From assembly GCA_035340095.1 (NCBI GenBank), contig DAORGN010000103.1, positions 1 through 16,831 on the forward strand: DNA of 16,831 nt, read 5' to 3'. The position numbers and the translations under genes are program-made. The notes below the pieces were generated by a model. The model was not told where the DNA came from and did not search any database. It saw nothing but the letters and a program-made list of their open reading frames with translations. The stretch's first letter is position 1; each line of letters starts with the position of its first letter. This document shows, one piece after another, positions 1 to 6,585 of this stretch. The stretch is from JAEUKA01 sp035340095 (lineage in GTDB: Bacteria > Myxococcota_A > Polyangia > Palsa-1104 > JAEUJZ01).

Positions 1-22
1 CCGTCGTCCTTGGGAGGTTCTG

Positions 23-406
23 ATGCATCGACGGTTTTCCCCCCGAACACTTGCCGCAGTGGTTATCGCGGTGTCATCGCTCATCGCGACAAGCTGCTAT
101 GCACCGGACATTTCGCGACTTCTGTATCGCTGTCAGGGGAGTGACCCGTGCCCAAGCGGTATGGTCTGCAACTTCGGTCTCTGCGTCGCCAGCGACATCG
201 CGGCTTGTGGCACCGGCATCGGCGTGTGGCTGACCACCGATGACTACAAAGCGCTGTGCCCGGCGATCGGACCCGCAACCTTCAATTCTTGCAGCGACAA
301 CTACGAGATCGACAAAAACTGCCCCGAAGAAGCCAGCACCGCCTGCCTGGATCCGATCACGATGAAAGTAAACCCCGACTGCTTCCGCTGCTGCCGCAAG
401 AAGTAG
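23..406 (+). CDS. Cys-rich exported (probable lipo)protein, 127 aa
   Basis: A small secreted protein of unknown function. It has a basic N-terminus (MHRRFSPR), a hydrophobic stretch at about residues 9-23 and Cys25, which could be a lipidation site. The lipobox ATSC is imperfect because residue -3 is Ala rather than Leu or Val. The mature part holds 12 further cysteines, including a CPSGMVCNFGLC core. That CPxGxxCxxGxC spacing is common in cell-surface Cys-rich lipoproteins of myxobacteria, where the cysteines are expected to form disulfides. The start is supported by GGGAGG about 5 bp upstream of the ATG. The gene ends 40 bp before holA, and a promoter-like sequence lies in that gap, so the two need not be co-transcribed. 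Function unknown; the export call is firm, lipidation less so. Confidence 0.75.
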   Translation: MHRRFSPRTLAAVVIAVSSLIATSCYAPDISRLLYRCQGSDPCPSGMVCNFGLCVASDIAACGTGIGVWLTTDDYKALCPAIGPATFNSCSDNYEIDKNCPEEASTACLDPITMKVNPDCFRCCRKK

Positions 407-410
407 CCGC

Positions 411-438
411 TTGAAAACCCAGCGCGCTCACCTATAGT
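411..438 (+). promoter_or_regulatory. sigma70-type promoter for holA, leaderless
   Basis: TTGAAA (411-416), a 16-bp spacer and TATAGT (433-438) form a good match to a housekeeping promoter. The holA ATG begins 9 bp after the -10. A transcript starting 7 to 9 bp after the -10 would begin within 2 bp of the ATG or on it, and no Shine-Dalgarno sequence is present. A leaderless mRNA is inferred. Confidence 0.55.
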
Positions 439-446
439 CGCCGGCC

Positions 447-1463
447 ATGGCGCCGTCGACCGCATCGCTAGACCCGCTCGCTCCACTTCTTTCGGCACTG
501 GCCAGCGCACCACCGCCGCTGGTGTTTTTGACCGGCAAAGAGCGCTTTCTGATTGATCGAGCGGTCGAAGCGATCAAAGCGGCGACACTCTCGCCAGCGA
601 CGAAAGACTTCAACTACGACCAGCTTTTTGCCAAAGAAGCCGGGGCTGCGAAAATCCTCGCGTGCGCCAAAACGCTGCCGATGATGGCCAAAAAACGGCT
701 GGTGCTGGTGCGCGATGCTGACGAGCTGTCTGCCGACGAAATGACGCTGCTTGGCAAATACGTCGAATCGCCAGCGCCGGAGACCTGCCTGACGTTCCTC
801 GCCGAAAAAGTCGATCTGCGGCTGCGCTTTTTTAACCTGTTCAAAAAGCATGGTCTTTTGCTCAAGCTGGACCCGCTGGCCGACAAGCAGCTTCCGGGGT
901 TTGTCGAAGCCGAAGCGCGCCGGCTCAAGGTCGATCTTCAGCCGGGGACGGCAGCCCGACTGGCCGAAGAAATCGGCGCCGATCTGGGACAGCTCGCCGA
1001 CGCGCTGGAGAGGCTGTGCTGTTATGTTCCGGTTGGTCAGCCGATTCGGATTGCCGATGTCGAAGAAGTCGTCGTCACCACGCGCCAGCACTCGGTGTTT
1101 GAGCTGATCGACGCGGTGGGTGGCGGCGATCGATCCCAGGCACTGACGCTGCTTTCCGACATGCTGATGCAGCGCGAACCGGCGCTGAAGCTGCTGGCGC
1201 TGATCAGTCGGCACGTCATGAAATTGTGGCAGACCGCGGATCTGCTTTCGCAAGGTCGCCCGTCGGCAAGTGAAATCGCGGGAGCGCTCGGTGTGATGCC
1301 GTTTGTCGCCGGAAAGCTGCTCGATCAGGCGCGCCGGCTGAAGCTTTCGCGGGTGCAGGCCATGCACGAAGCGATTTTTCAGACCGATCGACAGCTCAAG
1401 CAGTCCAAGCTCGACGACGAGCGAATCATGGAACAGCTGATTTTGGGGCTGTGTGCAACGTAA
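447..1463 (+). CDS. holA: DNA polymerase III subunit delta
   Basis: The delta subunit of the clamp loader opens the beta sliding clamp and works with delta-prime and tau/gamma in the cytoplasm at the replication fork. At 338 aa it matches the usual family length (about 340). The family signature near the N-terminus is visible: PLVFLTGKERFLIDRA at about residues 24-39, the degenerate nucleotide-binding region typical of delta. It is followed by LPMMAKKRLVLVRDADEL, characteristic of HolA. The C-terminal part is helical and ends in the collar-domain-like QLKQSKLDDERIMEQLIL. The ATG at 447 has no Shine-Dalgarno sequence but sits directly after a promoter-like sequence. The gene is convergent with the dehydrogenase-like gene, with 9 bp between them. 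The frequent neighbours lptE and rpsT are absent. Confidence 0.93.
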   Translation: MAPSTASLDPLAPLLSALASAPPPLVFLTGKERFLIDRAVEAIKAATLSPATKDFNYDQLFAKEAGAAKILACAKTLPMMAKKRLVLVRDADELSADEMTLLGKYVESPAPETCLTFLAEKVDLRLRFFNLFKKHGLLLKLDPLADKQLPGFVEAEARRLKVDLQPGTAARLAEEIGADLGQLADALERLCCYVPVGQPIRIADVEEVVVTTRQHSVFELIDAVGGGDRSQALTLLSDMLMQREPALKLLALISRHVMKLWQTADLLSQGRPSASEIAGALGVMPFVAGKLLDQARRLKLSRVQAMHEAIFQTDRQLKQSKLDDERIMEQLILGLCAT

Positions 1464-1475
1464 GCGAGCCGCTTA
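1461..1475. repeat. inverted repeat formed by two convergent stop codons
   Basis: TAAGCG (1461-1466), AGC, CGCTTA (1470-1475) is a perfect 6-bp stem with a 3-base loop. The left arm begins with the TAA stop of holA. The right arm ends with the TAA stop of the minus-strand dehydrogenase-like gene. No T-run follows on either side, so strong intrinsic termination is doubtful. It may act as a weak bidirectional terminator or 3'-end-stabilising hairpin. Confidence 0.45.
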
Positions 1476-2525
1476 GGGGAAGCGGACCACGGGCAGCCGC
1501 GAATCGCCGTCCTGTCCACAGCGACGGGCAGCCATCACGCTGTCCATATCAGACGGTGACACTTCGCGTGTCAGCTTGGTGAAATCGATCTGCGTGCGGG
1601 CGCACAGCGACAATAGCTCCGGCAGCAAGTCGGGATGCGGAGCCACGGCGATAAGCTGCGCCTGCATGTCGACGATGTGCGCAAGTGCAGCCAGGCTCGA
1701 CAGTGCGGCCCCGGCCTGCGGTTCGGCGACGAGCTGACCCGCACTTCCATCGAGCGGCTGCGACGGCTCATACAAAAGGACCGTCCCCGCCGGCTCAGCC
1801 ATTTGCACGGCCCGCGCACGCGCCGCCAAGCTGCCCACCGTTTCGACGAGAACCGCCCCGGCCAACGCCAGTCCTTGCGCCGCGGCACGCACGGAAATCT
1901 CCCGTCGAGCTGCCGCAGGATCGAGCCGTTCTTCATCCGACGGGGACAGCCGCTCGACGACAAGTCCGAGCGAATCAGCGACAAGCGCGGTCAGATCAGC
2001 CCGCAGACCTTGCCCCAGCACGACGCAGACCGTGCCTGCACAGACCCCGGCGCGCACAAAGCCCGAATACGGGGTCAAAAGTGCATCCGAAAGCACGGCG
2101 TATGGCCACAGATTTTCCGTCGCTGGACTTGCATCGACAAACGGCGGCACAAGCGGCAAAAGCGCACGCGCTGGGACCACTTCGCGCAGGCAGGGACGGA
2201 CCGGACGATTTCGCCGCTGCGGACAGGCCCGCACCGCCCCACGACGACAGGCCGGACACTCGCCGCAGGGCAAAAGCCGCGGCACAAGCACCGCCTGGCC
2301 GACCAAATGCTGCGCCGCGCCCCCGGCTTCTTCGACGACGCCGACCGATTCTGCCCCCGGAAATGCCCCGAGCGCCGAACCATAAATACGAACTGCCACT
2401 TCACCCGCTTGTAAGCTCACGGCGGCGGAGGTTTGCAAAATTGTCCCGCCGTTGGCAAGTGCGGTCGCCGCTGACTGCGAGCAAAAATTTGCGCCGACGC
2501 ACGCCGGGCCGTGTAATCGGCGCAT
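1473..2525 (-). CDS. degenerate zinc-type alcohol dehydrogenase (MDR) family protein
   Basis: A medium-chain dehydrogenase/reductase relative. From the ATG at 2525 it is 350 aa. The GroES-like strand AGEVAVRIYG (about residues 40-49) is followed by PGAESVGVVEEAG, which replaces the usual GHE segment. The region normally carrying the catalytic-zinc cysteine (CGTD) is missing. The structural-zinc site is complete: Cys87, 90, 93 and 101 in C-x2-C-x2-C-x7-C spacing. The Rossmann motif is altered (VVLGQGLRADLTALVADSLG). It therefore probably binds structural zinc but has lost ordinary alcohol dehydrogenase chemistry. The start is uncertain: the frame is open to 2561, ATG 2525 overlaps the parA start, and TTG 2438 or GTG 2420 are later options. 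Similarity to the family's first strand seems to reach about 15 residues upstream of the TTG, which favours 2525. Substrate unknown. Confidence 0.68.
   Translation of the reverse strand: MRRLHGPACVGANFCSQSAATALANGGTILQTSAAVSLQAGEVAVRIYGSALGAFPGAESVGVVEEAGGAAQHLVGQAVLVPRLLPCGECPACRRGAVRACPQRRNRPVRPCLREVVPARALLPLVPPFVDASPATENLWPYAVLSDALLTPYSGFVRAGVCAGTVCVVLGQGLRADLTALVADSLGLVVERLSPSDEERLDPAAARREISVRAAAQGLALAGAVLVETVGSLAARARAVQMAEPAGTVLLYEPSQPLDGSAGQLVAEPQAGAALSSLAALAHIVDMQAQLIAVAPHPDLLPELLSLCARTQIDFTKLTREVSPSDMDSVMAARRCGQDGDSRLPVVRFP
2481..2517 (+). promoter_or_regulatory. parA promoter with small palindrome over the -35
   Basis: TTGCGC (2489-2494), a 17-bp spacer and TGTAAT (2512-2517) precede the parA ATG at 2524 by 6 bp, a spacing that predicts a leaderless transcript. 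The -35 matches the consensus at only 3 of 6 bases. A perfect inverted repeat, GCAAA-AA-TTTGC (2481-2492), overlaps the -35 and could be an operator. No regulator can be assigned from sequence. Confidence 0.4.
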
Positions 2526-3507
2526 GTACGAAGCGTGCTCGACCTGCGGTGAGCGATTCATTCCGCAGTATGCCTACCAAGTTGCGACCTTGCCCGCAGC
2601 GCCGGGTGAGGCCCCGCGTCGTCAGTATTTCTGTCAGCTCACCTGTCGGCGAACCGCGCTTGGCGAAGTCACCCATGCGGTCCGTCGCGCCCGTCGCATG
2701 GCTATTTTGAACCAAAAGGGCGGCACCGGCAAAACGACGACGGCAATCAACTTGGCCGCGGGACTTGCAGAGCGCGGTTTCGAGACGCTGTTGATTGATA
2801 CCGACGCCCAAGGCAACGTCGGTGCCAGCCTGGGGGTCAAAGGCGACCGCAGCTTGTATCATGTGATTGTCGACGGTGCCGATCCCGCGGAAGTCGCGGT
2901 GCCGGTGCGCGGACGGCTCGATGTGATTACCGCCGATGCGACGCTGGCTGCAGCGGAAGTGTGGCTGGCCCGTCGCGACCAAGACCGCGACCGCGTGCTG
3001 TCGAATCGCATGGGCCAGGCGCACCGTCGTTATCAATACGTGATTTTGGACTGCGCGCCGTCGCTGTCACTTTTGAATCAAAACGCGCTGACCTATGCCG
3101 ACGAAGTGCTGATTCCGGTTTCGTGTGACTATCTTTCGCTCGTCGGTGTAAAGCAGGTGTTAAAGACGCTCAAAGACATTGAGCGCCACCTGGGTCACTC
3201 GGTGCGCATCGCAGGTGTGCTGCCGACGTTTTATGACTCGCGCATCCGTCTGGCGCGGGAAGCGCTGGAAACGCTGCGCGGTCACTTCCGCGAAAAACTG
3301 ATGGAGCCGGTGCGCCGCTCGACGCGACTTGCCGAAGCCCCGAGCCACCGGCAGAGCATTTTCGAATACGACGGAGAGTCGCCCGGTGCCGAAGACTATC
3401 GCCGGCTCGTCGAGCGCGTGATTGGCAAAGAACAAGCCACTGCGCCGCTTGGCACCCGTCCCCGCGAAATCGTTCAGCCGTCGATGGAACCGGCGACCCT
3501 AGAGTAA
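2524..3507 (+). CDS. ParA-family ATPase with N-terminal zinc-ribbon-like extension
   Basis: A 327-aa ParA/MinD-superfamily P-loop ATPase, expected to dimerise on ATP and position DNA or protein cargo. The deviant Walker A KGGTGKTT lies at residues 65-72, preceded by the usual start-like MAILNQ. LLIDTDAQGN (Walker A-prime region) and YVILDCAPS (Walker B) follow. Unusually, about 58 residues precede the ATPase. They contain CSTC (Cys5, Cys8) and CQLTC (Cys37, Cys41), a CxxC...CxxxC arrangement suggesting a zinc-binding ribbon. A later start at Met59 (2698) would give a plain ParA, but ATG 2524 has a promoter-like sequence just upstream and the cysteines look purposeful. The RHH gene follows after 13 bp and is probably co-transcribed. 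It could be a chromosomal partition ATPase or a cargo-positioning ParA such as PomZ or ParC; sequence alone cannot decide. Confidence 0.88.
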   Translation: MYEACSTCGERFIPQYAYQVATLPAAPGEAPRRQYFCQLTCRRTALGEVTHAVRRARRMAILNQKGGTGKTTTAINLAAGLAERGFETLLIDTDAQGNVGASLGVKGDRSLYHVIVDGADPAEVAVPVRGRLDVITADATLAAAEVWLARRDQDRDRVLSNRMGQAHRRYQYVILDCAPSLSLLNQNALTYADEVLIPVSCDYLSLVGVKQVLKTLKDIERHLGHSVRIAGVLPTFYDSRIRLAREALETLRGHFREKLMEPVRRSTRLAEAPSHRQSIFEYDGESPGAEDYRRLVERVIGKEQATAPLGTRPREIVQPSMEPATLE

Positions 3508-3520
3508 GGAGACCCGCAGC

Positions 3521-3859
3521 ATGAGCCTAAAAAACAGTGCCCCGCGGGCGCTCCAGACCGATCCGCTTTCCGTCGACGACATCCTGGCAACAGGGTTTTA
3601 CCGTCCCGAACGAGAGGCCGATCGAGCCGATCCGCGCGAAGCCGTCCACGAGCTGCCCGCCGGACAAGTGCCCGAAAAGAAGCCGCGCCCGACGCACTAC
3701 AAGGTCGTGTGCATCTCGCTTTACAACGAAGACATTGAACGGCTCGAGATGCTCGTGCGGGAGCTGAAGCGTCGCGGCTACAGCAAAGCGAACAAGTCGC
3801 TGGTGATCCGCGCCGCGCTCGAACAGCTTGATGTCGAAAAAGTGCCGCGCTTCCACTAA
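3521..3859 (+). CDS. small ribbon-helix-helix protein, likely ParA partner
   Basis: A 112-aa protein with a polar, proline- and charge-rich N-terminal half and a compact C-terminal domain. That domain reads as a beta strand (about residues 60-67, YKVVCISL), a helix (68-86), a turn and a second helix (91-104, NKSLVIRAALEQLD). This is the ribbon-helix-helix pattern of small DNA-binding dimers. RHH proteins often serve as centromere-binding partners of ParA ATPases on plasmids, stimulating the ATPase through a basic N-terminal tail. Lys4 and Arg9 could play that part here, which is inference. AAGGAG lies about 9 bp before the ATG. It sits 13 bp after parA and its end is 16 bp before the ddl GTG, consistent with one operon. 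It could equally be a transcriptional autoregulator of parA. Confidence 0.75.
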   Translation: MSLKNSAPRALQTDPLSVDDILATGFYRPEREADRADPREAVHELPAGQVPEKKPRPTHYKVVCISLYNEDIERLEMLVRELKRRGYSKANKSLVIRAALEQLDVEKVPRFH

Positions 3860-3875
3860 TACCGCCGAGGGAAAA

Positions 3876-5030
3876 GTGTCTACGCAAAGGAAGCTTCACG
3901 TCGCTGTGCTCTACGGTGGTCGCTCGGGCGAGCACGAAGTCTCGCTCCAGTCCGCAGCGTCGGTACTGCGCAACCTCGATCCGGCGCGCTTTGTCGCAGT
4001 CCCGATCGCGATCGACAAAGACGGACGCTGGCATCCGGGCGATGTGTCGCGGATTGAAAAAGGGGCGCGCACGCTGCCTGTATTCCGCGAGCAACCGCAA
4101 GTGGTGCTGCCGCCGAATCCGCCCCAAAGTGCAGGCGCGCAGCTTGTGCCGCTCGAGACAACGACGCTGGTGGGTCTGGGACTGCCGCTGCCGCCGATCG
4201 ACGTGGTGTTCCCGGTCCTGCACGGCACCTACTGCGAAGACGGCACGCTGCAAGGGCTTCTGGAGCTGGCCGATGTGCCCTACGTGGGCTGCGGGGTGCT
4301 CGCGTCGGCGATTGGCATGGACAAAGAAGTCGCCAAGCGGCTCGCGGGTCTTGCGGGCATTCCGGTGGTGCCCTATCTGACGGTGCACAGTCGGACGTAT
4401 GCAGCGCAGGCGTCGACGCTGCCCGCCGAAGTCGGACACGCGCTCGGTTATCCGTGTTTTGTCAAACCGTCGGGCTCGGGATCGAGCGTGGGCGTGCACA
4501 AAGTCAAAAAGCCCGAAGACCTCGATGCGGCGGTGCGTGATGCGCTGCGCTTTGATCGCAAAGTGCTGATCGAAAAAGCCATCGACGCGCGCGAAATTGA
4601 AGTCGCCGTGCTCGAAAACAGCGATCCGAGCGGCGAACCCCTGTGCAGCATTGCCGGCGAGATCAACCCGCGCCACGAGTTTTATTCGTATCAGGCCAAG
4701 TATCTCGACGAAAACGGTGCGGCGCTGCTCGTTCCGGCCCCGATTTCTCCCGCGCAGCTCGCCGAGGTCAAAAAGTGGGCGGCGCTCGCGTTCACGACGC
4801 TCGAATGTGAAGGCCTGGCACGGGTCGACTTCTTCCTCGATCGCAAGACAGGACAATTTTACTTTAACGAGGTAAACACCCTGCCCGGCTTCACGTCGAT
4901 CAGCATGTATCCGAAGCTGTGGGAGGCGTCGGGAATCTCCTATGCGGAGCTTTTGAGTCGACTGGTCGATCTGGCACTTCGTCGGGGCCAAGAGAAAAAA
5001 GCGCTGATCCACGACTTTGCCGCGATCTAG
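3876..5030 (+). CDS. ddl: D-alanine--D-alanine ligase
   Basis: This ATP-grasp enzyme joins two D-alanines to make the dipeptide for peptidoglycan precursors in the cytoplasm. Visible motifs are VAVLYGGRSGEHEVSLQSA (from about residue 9), FPVLHGTYCEDGTLQG, PCFVKPSGSGSSVGV (ATP-binding loop), EFYSYQAKYLDENGA (omega-loop region) and FNEVNTLPGFTSISMYP (metal and phosphate binding). All expected segments are present. At 384 aa it belongs with the longer DdlA-like enzymes (E. coli DdlA is 364 aa). The GTG at 3876 is chosen because GAGGGA (3867-3872) sits at suitable spacing and the homology starts 8 residues later. An in-frame ATG at 3828 would overlap the RHH gene and add a non-conserved tail. No mur or fts genes are nearby, so its link to parA/RHH is unusual. 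Confidence 0.95.
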   Translation: MSTQRKLHVAVLYGGRSGEHEVSLQSAASVLRNLDPARFVAVPIAIDKDGRWHPGDVSRIEKGARTLPVFREQPQVVLPPNPPQSAGAQLVPLETTTLVGLGLPLPPIDVVFPVLHGTYCEDGTLQGLLELADVPYVGCGVLASAIGMDKEVAKRLAGLAGIPVVPYLTVHSRTYAAQASTLPAEVGHALGYPCFVKPSGSGSSVGVHKVKKPEDLDAAVRDALRFDRKVLIEKAIDAREIEVAVLENSDPSGEPLCSIAGEINPRHEFYSYQAKYLDENGAALLVPAPISPAQLAEVKKWAALAFTTLECEGLARVDFFLDRKTGQFYFNEVNTLPGFTSISMYPKLWEASGISYAELLSRLVDLALRRGQEKKALIHDFAAI

Positions 5031-5054
5031 CGCGACGGTCTTTTTGGCCGCGCG
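5031..5054 (+). other. hairpin immediately after ddl stop
   Basis: CGCG (5031-5034), GGTC (5037-5040), a TTTTT loop (5041-5045), GGCC (5046-5049) and CGCG (5051-5054) can fold into an 8-bp stem interrupted by an AC/G internal mismatch, counting one T-G pair. It starts one base after the ddl stop. The T-run is in the loop, not behind the stem, so this is not a standard intrinsic terminator. It may be a 3'-end hairpin of the parA-RHH-ddl transcript. Confidence 0.3.
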
Positions 5055-5076
5055 ATGCGTCGACCGGCGCATTCCA

Positions 5077-5105
5077 TTGACAAGGTCTCTGGCGACTCGA
5101 AAAAT
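5077..5105 (+). promoter_or_regulatory. possible merR-type gene promoter
   Basis: A perfect -35 TTGACA (5077-5082) is followed after 17 bp by AAAAAT (5100-5105), a 4-of-6 match to the -10. The ATG at 5131 would have a leader of about 20 bases with no well-placed Shine-Dalgarno sequence. An alternative -10-like TAGATT (5116-5121) lies 9 bp before the ATG but lacks a -35. The long spacer typical of MerR-activated promoters was not seen. Confidence 0.35.
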
Positions 5106-5130
5106 GGCAGCGAGGTAGATTGGTGTCGCC

Positions 5131-5697
5131 ATGGCACAAGCAGAGGGACTAGCCAAGATGGACGCGCAAGGCAGCGACAAAGACGGAGGGTGTGGCCAAG
5201 ATGCATCAGCAGGCACGCCAAAGCGAAGGCGGACTGCCAAGAGCGAGCATCTGATCACGCTCAAAGCGATGGTCGACGGCGCCAAGACAACGCCGCGGGC
5301 CGTTCGGCTTTACGAAGCGGAAAAACTGATCTCCGCGGCGCAGCGTTCGTCTGGCGGTCATCGGCTGTTCGACGAAGGAGAGCTGGACAAGCTCCGGCTC
5401 ATCATCGATCTGCGCGCCTGCGGTTTTTCCATCGAGGAAATTCGCGAACTCCTGGCAGCGCGTCAGACGAGCCCATCGAAAGAGTCGGCCATGGCACTGC
5501 AGGCTTTGCTCAGTCGGCACATCGAAGGACTGAAGCGCAAGCTCGCGCTTATCACGGAGCTGGGGCGAGAGTTCCAGTGCGCCGTCGAGACCCTCGATCG
5601 CTGCGCGACCTGCGACAATCCCGCCGGAAAAAGTGCCTGTCTTTCGTGCGAAGTGCTGACGAGCCGAGCTGCGCCGCGCTGCATGCGATTTATCTGA
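5131..5697 (+). CDS. MerR-family transcriptional regulator with C-terminal CxxC pairs
   Basis: A 188-aa regulator. The winged helix-turn-helix spans about residues 41-112: a first helix, then TTPRAVRLYEAEKLI, the wing with SSGGHRLFDE, and the second helix pair ACGFSIEEIRELLAAR. These are clear MerR hallmarks. A long helix for antiparallel dimerisation follows (about 120-155). The effector end has Cys158, Cys161, Cys170 and Cys173 (CX2C-X8-CX2C) plus Cys184, suggesting metal or thiol/redox sensing. The first 40 residues are polar and low in complexity, so Met10 (ATG 5158) is a possible later start. The gene stands alone between ddl and a convergent gene, so its target is not evident. The metal-sensing role is inference from the cysteines. 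Confidence 0.85.
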   Translation: MAQAEGLAKMDAQGSDKDGGCGQDASAGTPKRRRTAKSEHLITLKAMVDGAKTTPRAVRLYEAEKLISAAQRSSGGHRLFDEGELDKLRLIIDLRACGFSIEEIRELLAARQTSPSKESAMALQALLSRHIEGLKRKLALITELGREFQCAVETLDRCATCDNPAGKSACLSCEVLTSRAAPRCMRFI

Positions 5698-5736
5698 CCG
5701 ATCCGTCGCCCAACGAAGCCGCCGCGCGACAAAAAG

Positions 5737-6582
5737 TCATTGCAGCGGGTTTTCTTCTTCGGGAACCGTCACAAGGTCAACAAACCTTGGGTGGGCACGC
5801 AGCCTGTCAAAGTCGTTCATTCGATACATCGACGCACGCAGTGAGCTGCCTTCACGCGCGCCATGATGCCAAGTGTCACGCCGTGCCGCTTCGAGCAGGC
5901 GCTGCACCGCAAGTCCGGTTTCTCCGACGGCAAGACGGTAATAAATCACCGATAGATCGGTGCCATCCCCGGTAAGCTCCGAATCGGGAATCTTGGCAAA
6001 CTCTTGGCGCGCTTCGGCCAGCTCACCACGTTCCGCCAGCATCGCCGCGTTGCCGATCTGGATCTCGCGGTTGAAGCGGCTGCGCAGCCCGAGCGCCTCG
6101 CGATAGGCGGCAAGCACCCGATCCGCAAACGCCACGTCGATCTGCCCGGTAAACCCACGCACCGCCAAAAACACGTTGTGCAGAAGCAGCGCCCGCAGCT
6201 GTATCGCCGCCGCCTGTTCCCCACCGCGATCGGCCCGCAGCTTGAGCTGTTCGTCGATCAGCGACAGCTGCTGAACCTGGCCTTCGACGTAAGCAAGCCG
6301 AACAAAATGTCGCCGCGGCAAAGGCCCGCGCAAAGGTCCGTGCAAAAGTTCGCGGTACGCCAGTGCTCGTGCGCGCCGAATCAGCGAAAGCCCGTCGCGC
6401 AGGTTGTAACGGCGAAGCTCGGCCATTCCGCGGGCATAGTTTTGCCGAATTTCACCGTCGAGCCCAGCTTCCAAAAGCGCGCTCTGCGTCGACTGCACAA
6501 CCTCGCAGGCTCGGTCCGATCCAACCACCGTCGACGATGCTGCCAGCGCACAGCCAAGTAGAAGCGCAGGTCCGAGCAGCAT
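5737..6582 (-). CDS. exported helical (TPR-like) protein of unknown function
   Basis: A 281-aa protein. The N-terminus is hydrophobic (MLLGPALLLGCALAAS) with LLGC at residues 8-11, which could be a lipobox, but it has no basic residues ahead of it, an odd signal. Cleavage after ALAAS by signal peptidase I is an alternative. The rest is strongly alpha-helical with arginine- and leucine-rich segments such as GMAELRRYNLRDGLSLIRRARALAYRELL and a final RMNDFDRLRAHPRFVDLV. These resemble TPR-type repeats, but no repeat was aligned with confidence. It starts 3 bp after the stop of the amidase gene and in the same reading frame, so it is almost certainly co-transcribed and perhaps translationally coupled. 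It converges on the merR-type gene with a 39-bp gap. Function unknown. Confidence 0.72.
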   Translation of the reverse strand: MLLGPALLLGCALAASSTVVGSDRACEVVQSTQSALLEAGLDGEIRQNYARGMAELRRYNLRDGLSLIRRARALAYRELLHGPLRGPLPRRHFVRLAYVEGQVQQLSLIDEQLKLRADRGGEQAAAIQLRALLLHNVFLAVRGFTGQIDVAFADRVLAAYREALGLRSRFNREIQIGNAAMLAERGELAEARQEFAKIPDSELTGDGTDLSVIYYRLAVGETGLAVQRLLEAARRDTWHHGAREGSSLRASMYRMNDFDRLRAHPRFVDLVTVPEEENPLQ

Positions 6583-6585
6583 CGC

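Noticed and set aside
468..1367. 299-aa open frame on the minus strand
   Set aside because: It is fully antisense to holA and shows no family features or ribosome binding site.
1685..2710. 341-aa open frame on the plus strand
   Set aside because: It is antisense to the dehydrogenase-like gene, runs into parA in another frame, and its product is low-complexity Arg/Pro/Ala.
3474..5285. 603-aa open frame on the minus strand
   Set aside because: It lies opposite RHH and ddl, both of which have clear homology. Its translation is rich in Arg and His with no recognisable domain, typical of antisense frames in high-GC DNA.
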